Positions 14,416 to 23,503 of a stretch of DNA of 64,000 nt are shown in pieces. The first letter of the stretch is position 1. Every line of letters starts with the position of its first letter. The translations under genes and the position numbers were made by a program. Source of the stretch: Neisseria weaveri (lineage in GTDB: Bacteria; Pseudomonadota; Gammaproteobacteria; Burkholderiales; Neisseriaceae); the NCBI RefSeq assembly GCF_900638685.1, contig NZ_LR134533.1, forward strand, positions 1,426,001 through 1,490,000, given 5' to 3'. The notes under the pieces were generated by a model. The model made no database searches, was not told the DNA's origin, and saw only the letters and a program-made list of their open reading frames with translations.

Positions 14416-14451
14416 ATACCCGTTTAAGTCAATTTAAGCTTAAACGGGTAT
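14416..14451 (+). terminator. glnA terminator
   Basis: ATACCCGTTTAAG (14416-14428) pairs with 14439-14451, followed by GTTTTATT. Just upstream are a degenerate DUS (AGGCCGTCTAAA, from about 14383) and a perfect one (from 14398) as direct repeats. Confidence 0.8.
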
Positions 14452-14476
14452 GTTTTATTGAGTGTTGCACAGATAT

Positions 14477-14514
14477 AAAAATCCACCCAAGTTATAGAAA
14501 CAGGGTGGATTTTT
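14477..14514 (-). terminator. Terminator between glnA and tRNA-Arg
   Basis: AAAAATCCACCC and GGGTGGATTTTT form a symmetric stem with T runs on both strands, so it can end the minus-strand tRNA-Arg transcript as well as readthrough from glnA. Confidence 0.75.
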
Positions 14515-14564
14515 GGTTACCTGATGATGACTATTCATTACTGAAAAAAACATCAAGGCTTGTG

Positions 14565-14639
14565 TGGCCTCGCCGACAGGAATCGAACCTGTATTTTACG
14601 CTTAGGAGGCATACGTTCTATCCGTTGAACTACGGCGAG
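14565..14639 (-). tRNA. tRNA-Arg (CCU)
   Basis: 75-nt cloverleaf on the minus strand with acceptor CTCGCCG/CGGCGAG, anticodon stem TATGC/GCGTA with loop CTCCTAA (anticodon CCT), T loop TTCGATT and encoded CCA. It sits five bases from the ispB stop, downstream of ispB on the same strand. Confidence 0.95.
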
Positions 14640-14644
14640 AAAAG

Positions 14645-15619
14645 TTAAGAAATACGGGCAAGCGATTCGGCGGCCAGAGCTTTTAATGCTTCGGTAACTT
14701 CGTTTTGAGGCAGATTATCCAAGCAGGCAATGGCTTTTTCCACTGCTATGCGGGCTTGCCCGGTTGAGTATTCCAACGCTGCGGATTGCTGTACATGTCG
14801 GTAGATAGTAGGGAAGTAGCTTTTATCTGCATTTTGCAGAGCGTTGCGAACATCTTCGGCAGCTTGTTCGCTGCCTTGCCGCATCAAATAAATCAATGGA
14901 AGCGTCGGTTTGCCCTCAGCCAAATCATCGCCGACATTTTTGCCGATTTGTTCGACGCTGCCGGAGTAGTCGAGAATATCGTCGATAATTTGGAAAGCAG
15001 TACCGACATACATCCCGTAATCTTTCAAGGCCTGTTCTTGCTCGGGTGTCGCACTTGCCAGGATTGCCCCCACTTGCGCGGCTGCTTCAAACAGTTTGGC
15101 GGTTTTATATTGGATGACCTGCAGATATTCTTGTTCTGTAATATCGACATTGCCGATATTCATTAACTGCATGACTTCGCCTTCGGCAATGATATTCGTG
15201 GCATCGGCCATCACTTCCAGAACTTTCATACTGCCGGAGCCCACCATCAGTTGAAAGGCGCGGGTATACAGAAAATCGCCTACCAATACGGCCGCCGCAT
15301 TGCCAAACAGATTATTGGCTGTTTTCCGGCCGCGTCTCAATTCGCTTTCATCGACAACATCGTCATGCAACAAGGTGGAAGTATGGATAAACTCCACCAT
15401 GGCGGCCAGAGAATACAATTTATCGTGATCGTATCCCAGGGCTTTGCCGGCTAATATAGTGATGATCGGGCGCAGACGTTTGCCGCCGGCGCTGATGATA
15501 TAAGTGCCGATTTGTGAAATCAAGGCGACTTCGGACTGGACTGCCTGATTGATAACCGTATTGACACGGCCTAAGTCGGCTTCAAGATGGTTTTGAAAGT
15601 AAGGCAGGTTTTCCAGCAT
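14645..15619 (-). CDS. ispB: Octaprenyl diphosphate synthase
   Basis: Trans-prenyltransferase that extends farnesyl-PP with isopentenyl-PP to make the quinone side chain. The 324 aa have the first Asp-rich motif at D86-D90 (LLHDDVVDE), the second as IIDDILDYSG, and GGKRLRP for IPP binding. The order ispB / rplU-rpmA in divergent orientation is the usual proteobacterial one. tRNA-Arg lies immediately downstream. Confidence 0.96.
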   Translation of the reverse strand: MLENLPYFQNHLEADLGRVNTVINQAVQSEVALISQIGTYIISAGGKRLRPIITILAGKALGYDHDKLYSLAAMVEFIHTSTLLHDDVVDESELRRGRKTANNLFGNAAAVLVGDFLYTRAFQLMVGSGSMKVLEVMADATNIIAEGEVMQLMNIGNVDITEQEYLQVIQYKTAKLFEAAAQVGAILASATPEQEQALKDYGMYVGTAFQIIDDILDYSGSVEQIGKNVGDDLAEGKPTLPLIYLMRQGSEQAAEDVRNALQNADKSYFPTIYRHVQQSAALEYSTGQARIAVEKAIACLDNLPQNEVTEALKALAAESLARIS

Positions 15620-15745
15620 GATTATCTTTCGGTGGTAATACAGTAGACATCAATGAAATGAATCTTGGAATTATAACATCAGTCGGTTTGCTATTGCAGC
15701 AGGCGGTAGGAAAAAATGTATGCTTATAACCCGTGAGGAAAGTTT

Positions 15746-15775
15746 TTGACAATATATGTTTGATTTGGATATAAT
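15746..15775 (+). promoter_or_regulatory. rplU-rpmA promoter
   Basis: TTGACA (15746-15751), 18 bp, TATAAT (15770-15775), about 55 bp upstream of the L21 start. Confidence 0.8.
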
Positions 15776-15831
15776 TACACGCTTCGCGCATGGTGCGTGG
15801 ATTTTAGAAATTAATTCTCATGGAGTTGAGT

Positions 15832-16140
15832 ATGTACGCGGTCGTAAAAACCGGCGGTAAACAATACAAAGTTACCGTTGGCCAAAAATTGAAAGTAGAA
15901 CAGATACCTGCCGAACTCGACAGCCAAATCGAACTGAACGAAGTTTTGATGATTGCTGACGGCGAATCTGTAAAAGTAGGTGCCCCCTTGGTTGAAGGGG
16001 CCAAAGTAACTGCTAAAGTGGTTGCTCATGGTCGTGGCGAGAAAGTACGTATTTTCAAAATGCGTCGCCGCAAGCACTACCAAAAACGTCAAGGCCATCG
16101 CCAAAATTTCACCCAAATTGAAATCGTGGCAATCGCTTAA
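15832..16140 (+). CDS. rplU: 50S ribosomal protein L21
   Basis: Binds 23S rRNA in the large subunit. The 102 aa begin [14 protein letters not shown]. This start, four codons inside the longest frame, matches the family and is preceded by GGAG at proper spacing. The basic [15 protein letters not shown] segment near the C terminus is diagnostic. First gene of rplU-rpmA. Confidence 0.97.
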   Translation: MYAVVKTGGKQYKVTVGQKLKVEQIPAELDSQIELNEVLMIADGESVKVGAPLVEGAKVTAKVVAHGRGEKVRIFKMRRRKHYQKRQGHRQNFTQIEIVAIA

Positions 16141-16171
16141 TTCAGATTATTAAAGTTTAGGAGTATTAAAC

Positions 16172-16444
16172 ATGGCAACCAAAAAAGCTGGTGGTAGCTC
16201 TAAGAACGGTCGCGATTCAGAAGCCAAACGCTTGGGTGTGAAAGCCTATGGCAACGAGTTGATCCCTGCCGGTTCTATCATTGTTCGTCAACGTGGTACC
16301 AAATTCCACGCCGGTGAAAATGTAGGTATGGGTAAAGACCACACTTTATTCGCTAAAGTTGACGGTTATGTTGAATTCAAAACCAAAGGTGCTTTGAACC
16401 GTAAAACCGTTAGCGTTCGTCCATACACCGGTGCTGACGAATAA
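16172..16444 (+). CDS. rpmA: 50S ribosomal protein L27
   Basis: Ribosomal protein whose N terminus reaches the peptidyl-transferase centre. The 90 aa start [24 protein letters not shown], the hallmark of L27 with no N-terminal cleavage extension of the Firmicutes kind. TTTAGGAG precedes the ATG. Cotranscribed with rplU; terminator follows. Confidence 0.98.
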   Translation: MATKKAGGSSKNGRDSEAKRLGVKAYGNELIPAGSIIVRQRGTKFHAGENVGMGKDHTLFAKVDGYVEFKTKGALNRKTVSVRPYTGADE

Positions 16445-16468
16445 TAAGACTTAATCCTTATAGCAAAG

Positions 16469-16494
16469 AAAACCCTGCATTGCAGGGTTTTTGT
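16469..16494 (+). terminator. rplU-rpmA terminator
   Basis: AACCCTGCA and TGCAGGGTT stem followed by TTTGTTTTTG. Between here and trkH (17060) only a MITE and one DUS are recognisable. Confidence 0.88.
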
Positions 16495-16640
16495 TTTTGT
16501 AAGACATTGATTGATTTTTTTACTTTTTGTTGTCTGTTTGAAATGATAGGGTAACCTATGGATATGCGCTCAACATATCTGAATTTGGGATGGTTGGCGC
16601 ATCAAGTTTGCAGCGGAAAGCAAGCCGATTGTAATAGGCA

Positions 16641-16783
16641 GAGACCTTTGCAAAACCCTCAGATGTAGATGCAGTTCAAGGCGTAGCAGCACAGCGAGTG
16701 CAGACATATCATATAGATAGGCAAACGATCGAGCAGCGCACAACGCAGAAATGCGCCGCAGATGGGGGTTTTGCAAAGGTCTC
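16641..16783. mobile_element. 143-bp MITE with IS1106-like ends
   Basis: 18-bp terminal inverted repeats GAGACCTTTGCAAAACCC, sharing the first 15 bases with the IS at 9798-10996. The interior has no coding capacity. Flanks are AGGCA on both sides (16636-16640 and 16784-16788), a 5-bp target duplication like the IS's AGGCC. It could be mobilised in trans by the IS transposase (inference). Confidence 0.85.
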
Positions 16784-17059
16784 AGGCAGTGTTTTTTAAT
16801 ATTGATATTTGAAATGCTTTGCCCAATCAGGCGTATATGATTTAGCCGGGTTGTTATATGATTCAGCTGGGGCGTTGCAATTGTCGAAAACAAGCTTTGA
16901 TGGATAAAGTATAAAATTTTCAGACGGCCTCAAGGAAACTCGGTTTCGGTATTGGGGTTGATTTAGATTGCCGTGATCGTATGATTGTGCCGGCAGTCCG
17001 ATATTGGTTTGATTGGATTGAATATCGTCAGATTACTTGGTTAAGAATGATTTCTTAAA

Positions 17060-18517
17060 ATGTATAAAGTTATTCCCATTATTCATGTTTTGTCGAAACT
17101 GGGCGTATTGTTTTCATTTATGCTTATTGTGCCGACTTTCGTTTCTTATCTGTTTCTGGATGATGCCTTTTCGGCATTCGGGCAAACGGCTTTGATTACG
17201 ATTACTTCGTCCAGTTTGGTATGGCTGCTGACTCGGAAATATAACCGTGAATTGCGCTCGCGTGACGGGTTTACGCTGGTGTTTATGCTGTGGATTGGTT
17301 TTGCGGCGATTGCGGCGATGCCGTTTTACCTTTATTTTCCCAACATCAGTTATACCGATGCTTTTTTTGAGGCGATGTCCGGTTTGACGACAACCGGTGC
17401 GACGGTGATGACCAGTTTGGACACTTTGGCGCCGTCGGTTAATTTCTGGCGTCATATGTTGAACTGGCTCGGCGGTATGGGGATTATCGTTTTGGCGGTG
17501 GCGATTTTGCCGATGTTGGGCATCGGGGGAACGCAGCTGTTTAAGGCGGAAATTCCCGGTATCGATAAAGACAGCAAAATGGCACCGCGTATTTCCCAAG
17601 TGGCGAAAAAACTTTGGCTGTTTTATTTTATTTGTACCGTATTAATCGGCTTGGCACTGCATTGGGCGGGTATGAGCTGGTTTGATGCGGTTTGCCATGC
17701 GATGTCGGCCTTTTCTTTAGGCGGTTTTTCCACTCACGATAACAGTATTGCCTATTTTAATTCTGTGGCGGTTGAAGTGGTGCTGATGATCGCCACCATA
17801 TTGGGCGCGATTAGTTTTGCCAGCCATTTTACCGTGTTGAAGGCCAGATCGGTTAAACCTTATTGGCGCGACGAAGAGTGCCGCATTATGTTGGTAACTT
17901 TGTTTGCAAGTATCGTCGCGGCAAGTCTGTATTTGTGGCACAAGCAGTATTACACGTCGTTATATGATTCGTTTCGATTTGTGAGCTTTAACTTCGTGTC
18001 GATCGGCTTGGCCAACGGCTATGCGAATGCGGACTTTGCCAAATGGCCGCTTTTGACATCATTGTGGATGTTTTTCTTGGCCAACGTATTGGCCAGTTCG
18101 GGTTCGGTTGGCGGCGGTATTAAAAACGTGCGCGCGATTGTGCTGTTTAAATTCAGTTTGCGGGAAATGCTGCTTCTTCTGCATCCGAAGGCGGTGAGAA
18201 CGGTTAAAGTAAACGGCCGCAGCATTCCCGAACGTATGGCGCTGACGGTTTTGGCCTTTATTTTCGTCTACTTTTTTACCGTTGTGCTGTTTACATTTTT
18301 AATGATGGCAACCGGCTTGGACTTCGTGTCTGCGCTGACAGCCGTGATTGCCTGTATCACCAATGCCGGCCCGGGCTTGGGGGCGGTGGGGCCGGCGGGT
18401 AACTATGCGGGATTGAATGATTTCCAAAAATGGCTGTGTACCGGCACCATGCTGCTGGGGCGGTTGGAAATTTTTACGGTATTTATTCTGTTTACACCGG
18501 CATACTGGAAAAAATAG
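17060..18517 (+). CDS. trkH: Trk/Ktr-type potassium uptake membrane protein TrkH
   Basis: Inner-membrane K+ uptake channel that works with the cytoplasmic NAD-binding TrkA subunit, which is not in this window. The 485 aa are rich in membrane segments and have four pore-loop repeats with the expected signatures (SGLTTTGATVMTSLD; AMSAFSLGGFSTHD; SGSVGGGIKNVRA; TNAGPGLGAVGPAGNY). ILPMLGIGGTQLFKAE is typical of TrkH. No strong SD is visible before the ATG. The 3' end is followed by a DUS and then ltgA. Confidence 0.94.
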   Translation: MYKVIPIIHVLSKLGVLFSFMLIVPTFVSYLFLDDAFSAFGQTALITITSSSLVWLLTRKYNRELRSRDGFTLVFMLWIGFAAIAAMPFYLYFPNISYTDAFFEAMSGLTTTGATVMTSLDTLAPSVNFWRHMLNWLGGMGIIVLAVAILPMLGIGGTQLFKAEIPGIDKDSKMAPRISQVAKKLWLFYFICTVLIGLALHWAGMSWFDAVCHAMSAFSLGGFSTHDNSIAYFNSVAVEVVLMIATILGAISFASHFTVLKARSVKPYWRDEECRIMLVTLFASIVAASLYLWHKQYYTSLYDSFRFVSFNFVSIGLANGYANADFAKWPLLTSLWMFFLANVLASSGSVGGGIKNVRAIVLFKFSLREMLLLLHPKAVRTVKVNGRSIPERMALTVLAFIFVYFFTVVLFTFLMMATGLDFVSALTAVIACITNAGPGLGAVGPAGNYAGLNDFQKWLCTGTMLLGRLEIFTVFILFTPAYWKK

Positions 18518-18629
18518 TCTTGAGGCCGTCTGAAAAATGTAAATGTTTGTTGGTATGACGGGCGGTAAGATGCAAATGGCTTAGAATGGCGGCTGTTGAT
18601 GAAAATGATTACTTACTAAGAAGCGGACT

Positions 18630-20456
18630 ATGAATTTCAAACATCTATTTCCCGCTGCCGTTCCGGCTGCCGTCTTGCTGGCGGCCTGTTCCAGCGAACC
18701 TCAGCGTGCCGATTCGGGGCAAAAAGGGGTAACGGTTGCGCCGATTGTGCGCAGTGCCGAGCATCCCGGCAAAGTTTTATCGGACTACAATTTTTTTCAG
18801 ACGGCCTTAGAAGCCGCCAAACGCCATGACGATATCGCCCCCGCCCAATTTTTGGCTCAAGCAGGACAAAGCGCGATGGCCGAAGCCGTACGTAACGAAT
18901 GGCTGAAAAGTTTAGGAAAACGCGGACTGTGGACGCAGTTTGGCCAACAATACAAATTATTGGACAAAGAAAGCCGCAGCCGGGAAGCCGCTTGTTATGC
19001 AGAATACGGATTGCAGGAAAATCACGGTCTGGCCGCAGAATTGGTGAAAGAACTCGGCCGCCTACCCGAAGGTTGTAACACTTTGTTGGCGGCAGCCGCT
19101 TCATCAGGCCGTCTGAATACCGAAGATGCTTGGCGCAGGGTTCGCGGCTTAGTCAGCAACAACCAGCTGACCGACGCACGTAATCTGGCTGCCGCTTTAG
19201 GCAGTCCCGTTGAAGCAGGCGGGCGCGGTGCCGTCGAATACGGCTTATCCGGCATCATCGGCAATACCGCCAAAAAAAGCACAGCATCCGCAGCACGCCT
19301 ATCCGCAATGGAAAGCAGCTTGAGCCGACAGCAGAGCGGTTTTGCTTGGGGCGTACTGGGGCATGCACAAGCCCTAAATCAAAATATGTCGACGGCCTTG
19401 AGCTATTTCAACCGCGCCGACCGTTCGCAATTAAGCGACGAACAGTTCGAATGGTACGCCCGTTCCGCTTTGCGCCTGCAGGCATGGCAGGATTTGAACG
19501 GCATTATCCGCGCCATGCCGGAAAAACTGCGCCAAACCCCTACTTGGCAATATTGGTTGGCCAGAAGTTATGTCGCTTTAGGCGATCAGTCTTCCGCCAA
19601 ACCGCTGTATGAAAAAGCCGCACAATCCGGCCGCAACTTCTACGCCGTTTTGGCTTCCGAAGAATTAGGCCGAAAAGTAAGCGTACGCAATAACGTCGGC
19701 AACGCATCCAAAGACAGCGTCAACCGTTTGGCCAAAGACGGCGCCATCGCACGCGCATTAACACTATTCAAAGTTTCCCAAAGCAACGGTGATTGGAAAA
19801 TGCGTCGTCAGGCACAAGCTGAATGGCGTTACGCCACACGCGGCGCAGACGAAGACCGATTGCTGGCTGCCGCACAGCTGGCATTCGACAACGGCTTCTA
19901 CGAAATGGCCATCAACAGCGCCGAGCGAACCAACCACAAATTAAACTTCAACTTGCGCTACTTATCACCGTTTAAAGACACCACGCAGCGTTACGCCGCA
20001 CAAGCAGGCGTCGATTCCGCCTGGGTATACGGCCTGATCAGACAGGAAAGCCGCTTCATGCTGGGCGCACAGTCCAGCGTCGGCGCACAAGGTTTGATGC
20101 AGGTGATGCCCGCAACCGCACGCGAAATTGCCAACAAAATCGGCATGAACAGCAGCGAGCTTTATACGATGGACGGCAATATCCGCATGGGAACCTGGTA
20201 TATGGCCGACGCCAAACGCCGCCTGCAGAATAACGAAGTGTTAGCAACGGCAGGCTATAACGCCGGCCCGAGCCGCGCACGCAAGTGGCAGGGCAGCTAT
20301 CCTTTGGAAGGCGCGATTTACGCCGAGACTATTCCGTTCAATGAAACACGCGACTATGTGAAAAAAGTGATGACCAACGCGACTTACTATGCCGCATTGT
20401 TCAACCAACCCAAAACATCTTTAAAACAGCGTATGGGCACAGTTCCCGCGCGCTGA
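18630..20456 (+). CDS. ltgA: Soluble-type lytic murein transglycosylase (LtgA-like lipoprotein)
   Basis: Cleaves the MurNAc-GlcNAc bond of peptidoglycan to give 1,6-anhydro ends, as in Neisseria LtgA. The 608 aa have a lipoprotein signal (VLLAAC, Cys20), a long helical superhelix domain and a C-terminal Slt domain. The catalytic Glu is E473 in GLIRQESRFM, followed by SSVGAQGLMQVMPATA and AGYNAGPSRARKW. Two DUS lie in the coding sequence (near 18797 and 19108). AAGCGGA precedes the ATG. The symbol is by resemblance to the gonococcal Slt70 homologue. Confidence 0.92.
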   Translation: MNFKHLFPAAVPAAVLLAACSSEPQRADSGQKGVTVAPIVRSAEHPGKVLSDYNFFQTALEAAKRHDDIAPAQFLAQAGQSAMAEAVRNEWLKSLGKRGLWTQFGQQYKLLDKESRSREAACYAEYGLQENHGLAAELVKELGRLPEGCNTLLAAAASSGRLNTEDAWRRVRGLVSNNQLTDARNLAAALGSPVEAGGRGAVEYGLSGIIGNTAKKSTASAARLSAMESSLSRQQSGFAWGVLGHAQALNQNMSTALSYFNRADRSQLSDEQFEWYARSALRLQAWQDLNGIIRAMPEKLRQTPTWQYWLARSYVALGDQSSAKPLYEKAAQSGRNFYAVLASEELGRKVSVRNNVGNASKDSVNRLAKDGAIARALTLFKVSQSNGDWKMRRQAQAEWRYATRGADEDRLLAAAQLAFDNGFYEMAINSAERTNHKLNFNLRYLSPFKDTTQRYAAQAGVDSAWVYGLIRQESRFMLGAQSSVGAQGLMQVMPATAREIANKIGMNSSELYTMDGNIRMGTWYMADAKRRLQNNEVLATAGYNAGPSRARKWQGSYPLEGAIYAETIPFNETRDYVKKVMTNATYYAALFNQPKTSLKQRMGTVPAR

Positions 20457-20471
20457 CAGCAGTAAAGCGGG

Positions 20472-20512
20472 AAGGCCGTCTGAAAATTTCAATTTTCAGA
20501 CGGCTTTTTTTA
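20472..20512 (+). terminator. Inverted DUS terminator after ltgA
   Basis: AAGGCCGTCTGAAAATT and its reverse complement followed by seven T. Two further single DUS cores follow at about 20519 and 20536. Confidence 0.88.
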
Positions 20513-20550
20513 ATAGAGCCGTCTGAAAAAACAAAGGCCGTCTGAAAAAA

Positions 20551-20575
20551 AGGCAAACAGTCGAACTGTTTGCCT
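20551..20575 (-). terminator. Cytochrome c peroxidase terminator
   Basis: AGGCAAACAG/CTGTTTGCCT stem; on the minus strand it is followed by TTTTTTT, so it ends the ccp transcript. Confidence 0.88.
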
Positions 20576-20595
20576 GAGTTATGGAGACTTATGAA

Positions 20596-21750
20596 TTAGT
20601 TATTGTCGGGATGGGTTTCCGCAGCCGGAGACAGCGGCAATTCAGGTACGGTGCGTGCGGCTTCGGGTACGGTGCCGGTCAGCGCATTCATAAAGGCCAC
20701 CATGTCGTCGACTTCTTCTTGCGGAATGGTTTTACCCAATTGGGTTTCGCCCATAATGCTGATGGCTTTGTCCAGTTCCCAAACGCTGCCGTTGTGGAAA
20801 TACGGGAAGGTCTTGGCTACGTTTCTCAAGCCGGGAACGCGGAAGAAGTATTTGTCGGCTTCGTTTTTGGTAACTTCGAAGAGGCCTTCGTCATGCTTGG
20901 TGCTGTCGATGTAGTTCCAATACGGTCCTTTTACCAAACCGAATTTTTGGAAAGAGTCGCCACCTAAGTTAACGCCTTTATGACAGGCGATACAGCCGTT
21001 ATTGATAAACGCGCGTACGCCTTTGCGTTCTTTTTCGGTTAAAGCGTTTACATCGCCTTTCAGGTAGTCGTCCCAACGGCTCGGCGTCAGCAGGGTGCGT
21101 TCGAATGCGCCGATGGCTTTAGTGATGTTGTCAAACGATACCGCGCCGCCGTTTTCGGCAAAGGCTTCTTTAAACATCGCTTGGTATTCGGGGATGTGGG
21201 CGATTTTCTTCTCAACTGCCGCTTGGTCGGTATGTGCCATTTCAACCGGGTTCAACAGCGGGCCGCCGGCTTGTTCTTCAACGTCTTTGGCGCGTCCGTC
21301 CCAGAATTGGCTGCCCAATAAGGCGGCATTCAGGGCGGTTGGAGAGTTGCGTGCGCCAAAGCTGCCTTTGTGGCCTTGGCTGGTCGGCAGATTGTCTACG
21401 CCGCCGGTGGCTAAGTTGTGGCAGGTGTTACAGCTGACAGTGTTGCCGCGGGATAAACGCGGTTCGTACCATAATTGGTGACCCAGTTTGATTTGGGCAT
21501 CGGTAATCGGTTTGGCCGGATCGATTTCGGCGCGTTCGGGCAAGGGTTGGAAGAAGCCTTGTGCTTGTTTCAGCAGTGCTTTGTCTTCTTCGGAAACATT
21601 GGCATCGCTTGGAGCGGCTTGTTCTGCCTGTGCGGCTGCGGTCTCCGCCGTTTTGGCTTCAGGTTTGGGTTCGGGCGCTTTGTCTCCGCAGGCGGCTAAG
21701 GCCAATAGGGTGGAAACGGCTAAAATTCGGTAAGCGGTGTTTAATTTCAT
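20596..21750 (-). CDS. ccp: Di-haem cytochrome c peroxidase (lipoprotein)
   Basis: Reduces hydrogen peroxide to water with electrons from c-type cytochromes. The 384 aa have a lipobox LALAAC (Cys21), an Ala/Pro/Glu-rich linker, and two haem sites, CNTCH (107-111) and CIACH (253-257). The C-terminal FRVPGLRNVAKTFPYFHNG block is typical of CcpA/MauG-like peroxidases. The lipid anchor suggests an outer-membrane, periplasm-facing position, as described for gonococcal Ccp. The start is at the second of two adjacent ATGs (21750 or 21753), with AAAGG upstream. An FNR-type promoter precedes it. Confidence 0.95.
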   Translation of the reverse strand: MKLNTAYRILAVSTLLALAACGDKAPEPKPEAKTAETAAAQAEQAAPSDANVSEEDKALLKQAQGFFQPLPERAEIDPAKPITDAQIKLGHQLWYEPRLSRGNTVSCNTCHNLATGGVDNLPTSQGHKGSFGARNSPTALNAALLGSQFWDGRAKDVEEQAGGPLLNPVEMAHTDQAAVEKKIAHIPEYQAMFKEAFAENGGAVSFDNITKAIGAFERTLLTPSRWDDYLKGDVNALTEKERKGVRAFINNGCIACHKGVNLGGDSFQKFGLVKGPYWNYIDSTKHDEGLFEVTKNEADKYFFRVPGLRNVAKTFPYFHNGSVWELDKAISIMGETQLGKTIPQEEVDDMVAFMNALTGTVPEAARTVPELPLSPAAETHPDNN

Positions 21751-21866
21751 CATGTCAGCCTTTATGGTGGTTGTCATCGAGAAAGTGAAGCGGAACAGTT
21801 GAGGTTGAGAAAAGTATTGTTCTAAATAAAAAAGTGTTCCGAATCTGATTTATGTAATTTTCATTA

Positions 21867-21908
21867 AGTATAAGCAGGGGGGTGAAACCTATATTTGCGC
21901 CATATCAA
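21867..21908 (-). promoter_or_regulatory. FNR-type class II promoter for ccp
   Basis: On the minus strand TTGATATGGCGCAA (21908-21895) matches TTGAT-N4-ATCAA at 8 of 10 positions. TATACT (21872-21867) lies 32 bp centre to centre from it, which places the box at -41.5 if the RNA starts near 21860. That geometry is the one used by FNR-activated promoters, and gonococcal ccp is known to be FNR-dependent. Confidence 0.65.
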
Positions 21909-22060
21909 AAACAATTTTTTGATTGTCAATATGAATGATGGCGATAAATATTTATAATGAATGGGCGATGTGTGCCGAAGACCGCGAATCCGCCGGTGAA
22001 ACTTGCACCTTTGACGTGATTGTTTTAAAGTTTGCAGTAATTTTGATTGAGAGAGTTTTT

Positions 22061-23050
22061 ATGAAAATAACTGTGATGGGCGCAGGAGCTTGGGGTACGG
22101 CTTTGGCCGTTCATTTTGCCAAGCACGGCAATGAGATTGCTTTGTGGTCGAGAAATCCGCAGCACATGCAAGAACTGGCCGAAAACCGTGAAAACCGCCG
22201 CTATCTGCCGGGTTTTACTTTGCCTGACAATCTGATCGTGCATACGGATTTGGCGGATGCGCTGAAAAATGCAGAGCTGGTGTTGATTGTAACTTCGGTG
22301 GCTGGTTTGCGTGAAAGTGCACAGTTATTGGCTGAGAATAATGCCGGACATCTGCCGGTATTGACTGCCTGCAAAGGATTTGAACAAGATACGGGCTTGC
22401 TGACTTTCCAAGTGATTAAGGAAGTTTTGCCGGATAACGATAAAATCGGCGTATTGTCCGGCCCGAGCTTTGCCCAAGAGTTGGCCGAGCAACGCCCTTG
22501 CGCGGTGGTACTGGCTTCTGAGAATAAAGACTGGATCGAGCAGTTGGTCGGCAGCCTGAATACCAATGTGATGCGTTTGTATGGCAGTGATGATGTTATC
22601 GGCGTAGCGGTCGGCGGAGCGGTGAAAAATGTGATGGCGATTGCCACCGGCCTTTCAGACGGCCTCAATTACGGCTTGAATGCCAGAGCCGCTTTGGTTA
22701 CGCGTGGTTTGGCGGAAATCACCCGTTTGGCGATTGCTATGGGTGCGCAGCCGAAAACTTTGATGGGCTTGTCGGGAATCGGTGATTTGATTTTGACCTG
22801 TACGGGCGCATTATCCCGCAACCGCCGTGTCGGCTTAGGTTTGGCCGAAGGTAAAGAGCTGCACCAGGTATTGAAAGAAATCGGTCACGTTTCCGAAGGG
22901 GTCAGCACTATTGAAGAGGTATTCAATGCAGCCTGTAAATATCAAATCGATATGCCGATTACCCATACGCTTTTGCAGTTGATACGGAAAGAATTGACGG
23001 CACAGCAGGTAGTAGAGCGTTTGATGGAGCGTGAAGCCCGTTTCGAATAA
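22061..23050 (+). CDS. gpsA: Glycerol-3-phosphate dehydrogenase [NAD(P)+]
   Basis: Makes sn-glycerol 3-phosphate from dihydroxyacetone phosphate for phospholipid synthesis. The 329 aa open with MKITVMGAGAWGTALAVHFA, a Rossmann GxGxxG fold. SGPSFAQEL and AVGGAVKNVMAIATGLSDGL carry the catalytic Lys. The frame stays open 42 codons upstream, but only the ATG at 22061 (after GAGAGAG) fits the family N terminus. A DUS within the coding region (near 22645) encodes part of the GLSDGLN segment. Confidence 0.96.
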   Translation: MKITVMGAGAWGTALAVHFAKHGNEIALWSRNPQHMQELAENRENRRYLPGFTLPDNLIVHTDLADALKNAELVLIVTSVAGLRESAQLLAENNAGHLPVLTACKGFEQDTGLLTFQVIKEVLPDNDKIGVLSGPSFAQELAEQRPCAVVLASENKDWIEQLVGSLNTNVMRLYGSDDVIGVAVGGAVKNVMAIATGLSDGLNYGLNARAALVTRGLAEITRLAIAMGAQPKTLMGLSGIGDLILTCTGALSRNRRVGLGLAEGKELHQVLKEIGHVSEGVSTIEEVFNAACKYQIDMPITHTLLQLIRKELTAQQVVERLMEREARFE

Positions 23051-23077
23051 ATCAATATAAAGTTAAATTGGTTAAAG

Positions 23078-23102
23078 AGGCCGTCTGAAATTCAGACGGC
23101 CT
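23078..23102 (+). terminator. Inverted DUS terminator after gpsA
   Basis: AGGCCGTCTGAA and its reverse complement abutting with one base between, followed by TATTT. Confidence 0.8.
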
Positions 23103-23170
23103 TATTTGACATACATATAGCTTCAATCTATGCTGCAAAACATCATTGTATAAACAGAATCGTTCAAAAT

Positions 23171-23503
23171 ATGAAGCAGAATCTCGAAAAGCTCGAAGCC
23201 TGTGTTCTCAAGTTGGTGGAAAAAATGCAAACCCTGCTGAATGAAAACCGGCGCCTGCAGGAAGAAATCACCCATTTGAAGCTGGAACACGAGCAGCAAA
23301 AGCAGGAACATCAAGCTGCCGTAGATGAATTGAGCGATGCTCTTTTGGTTCAAGTCGGTAAGCTGAAAAACGATCTGCAAGATAAAATAGACGATTTGTT
23401 GTTGGAAAACAGCCGATACCGTCAAATCTTGGCAAAGCATCCGGAATATGGGCAGGATAATCGAGAAGCTGCTTCGGAAAAACAGGAAAAGGTTGAGCAA
23501 TGA
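23171..23503 (+). CDS. Small coiled-coil protein upstream of ZapA
   Basis: 110-aa acidic/basic protein that is almost entirely a predicted coiled coil (heptads from about residue 5 to 85, e.g. LEKLEACVLKLVEKMQTLL) with no signal or membrane segment. Function is not recognised. Its stop overlaps the zapA start (ATGA at 23500-23503), and many proteobacteria carry a short coiled-coil gene directly before zapA and 6S RNA. A role beside ZapA in divisome assembly is therefore plausible (inference). Confidence 0.8.
   Translation: MKQNLEKLEACVLKLVEKMQTLLNENRRLQEEITHLKLEHEQQKQEHQAAVDELSDALLVQVGKLKNDLQDKIDDLLLENSRYRQILAKHPEYGQDNREAASEKQEKVEQ

Noticed and set aside
16570..16893. 107-codon frame across the MITE
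   Set aside because: Runs through both terminal repeats and has no SD or protein character.
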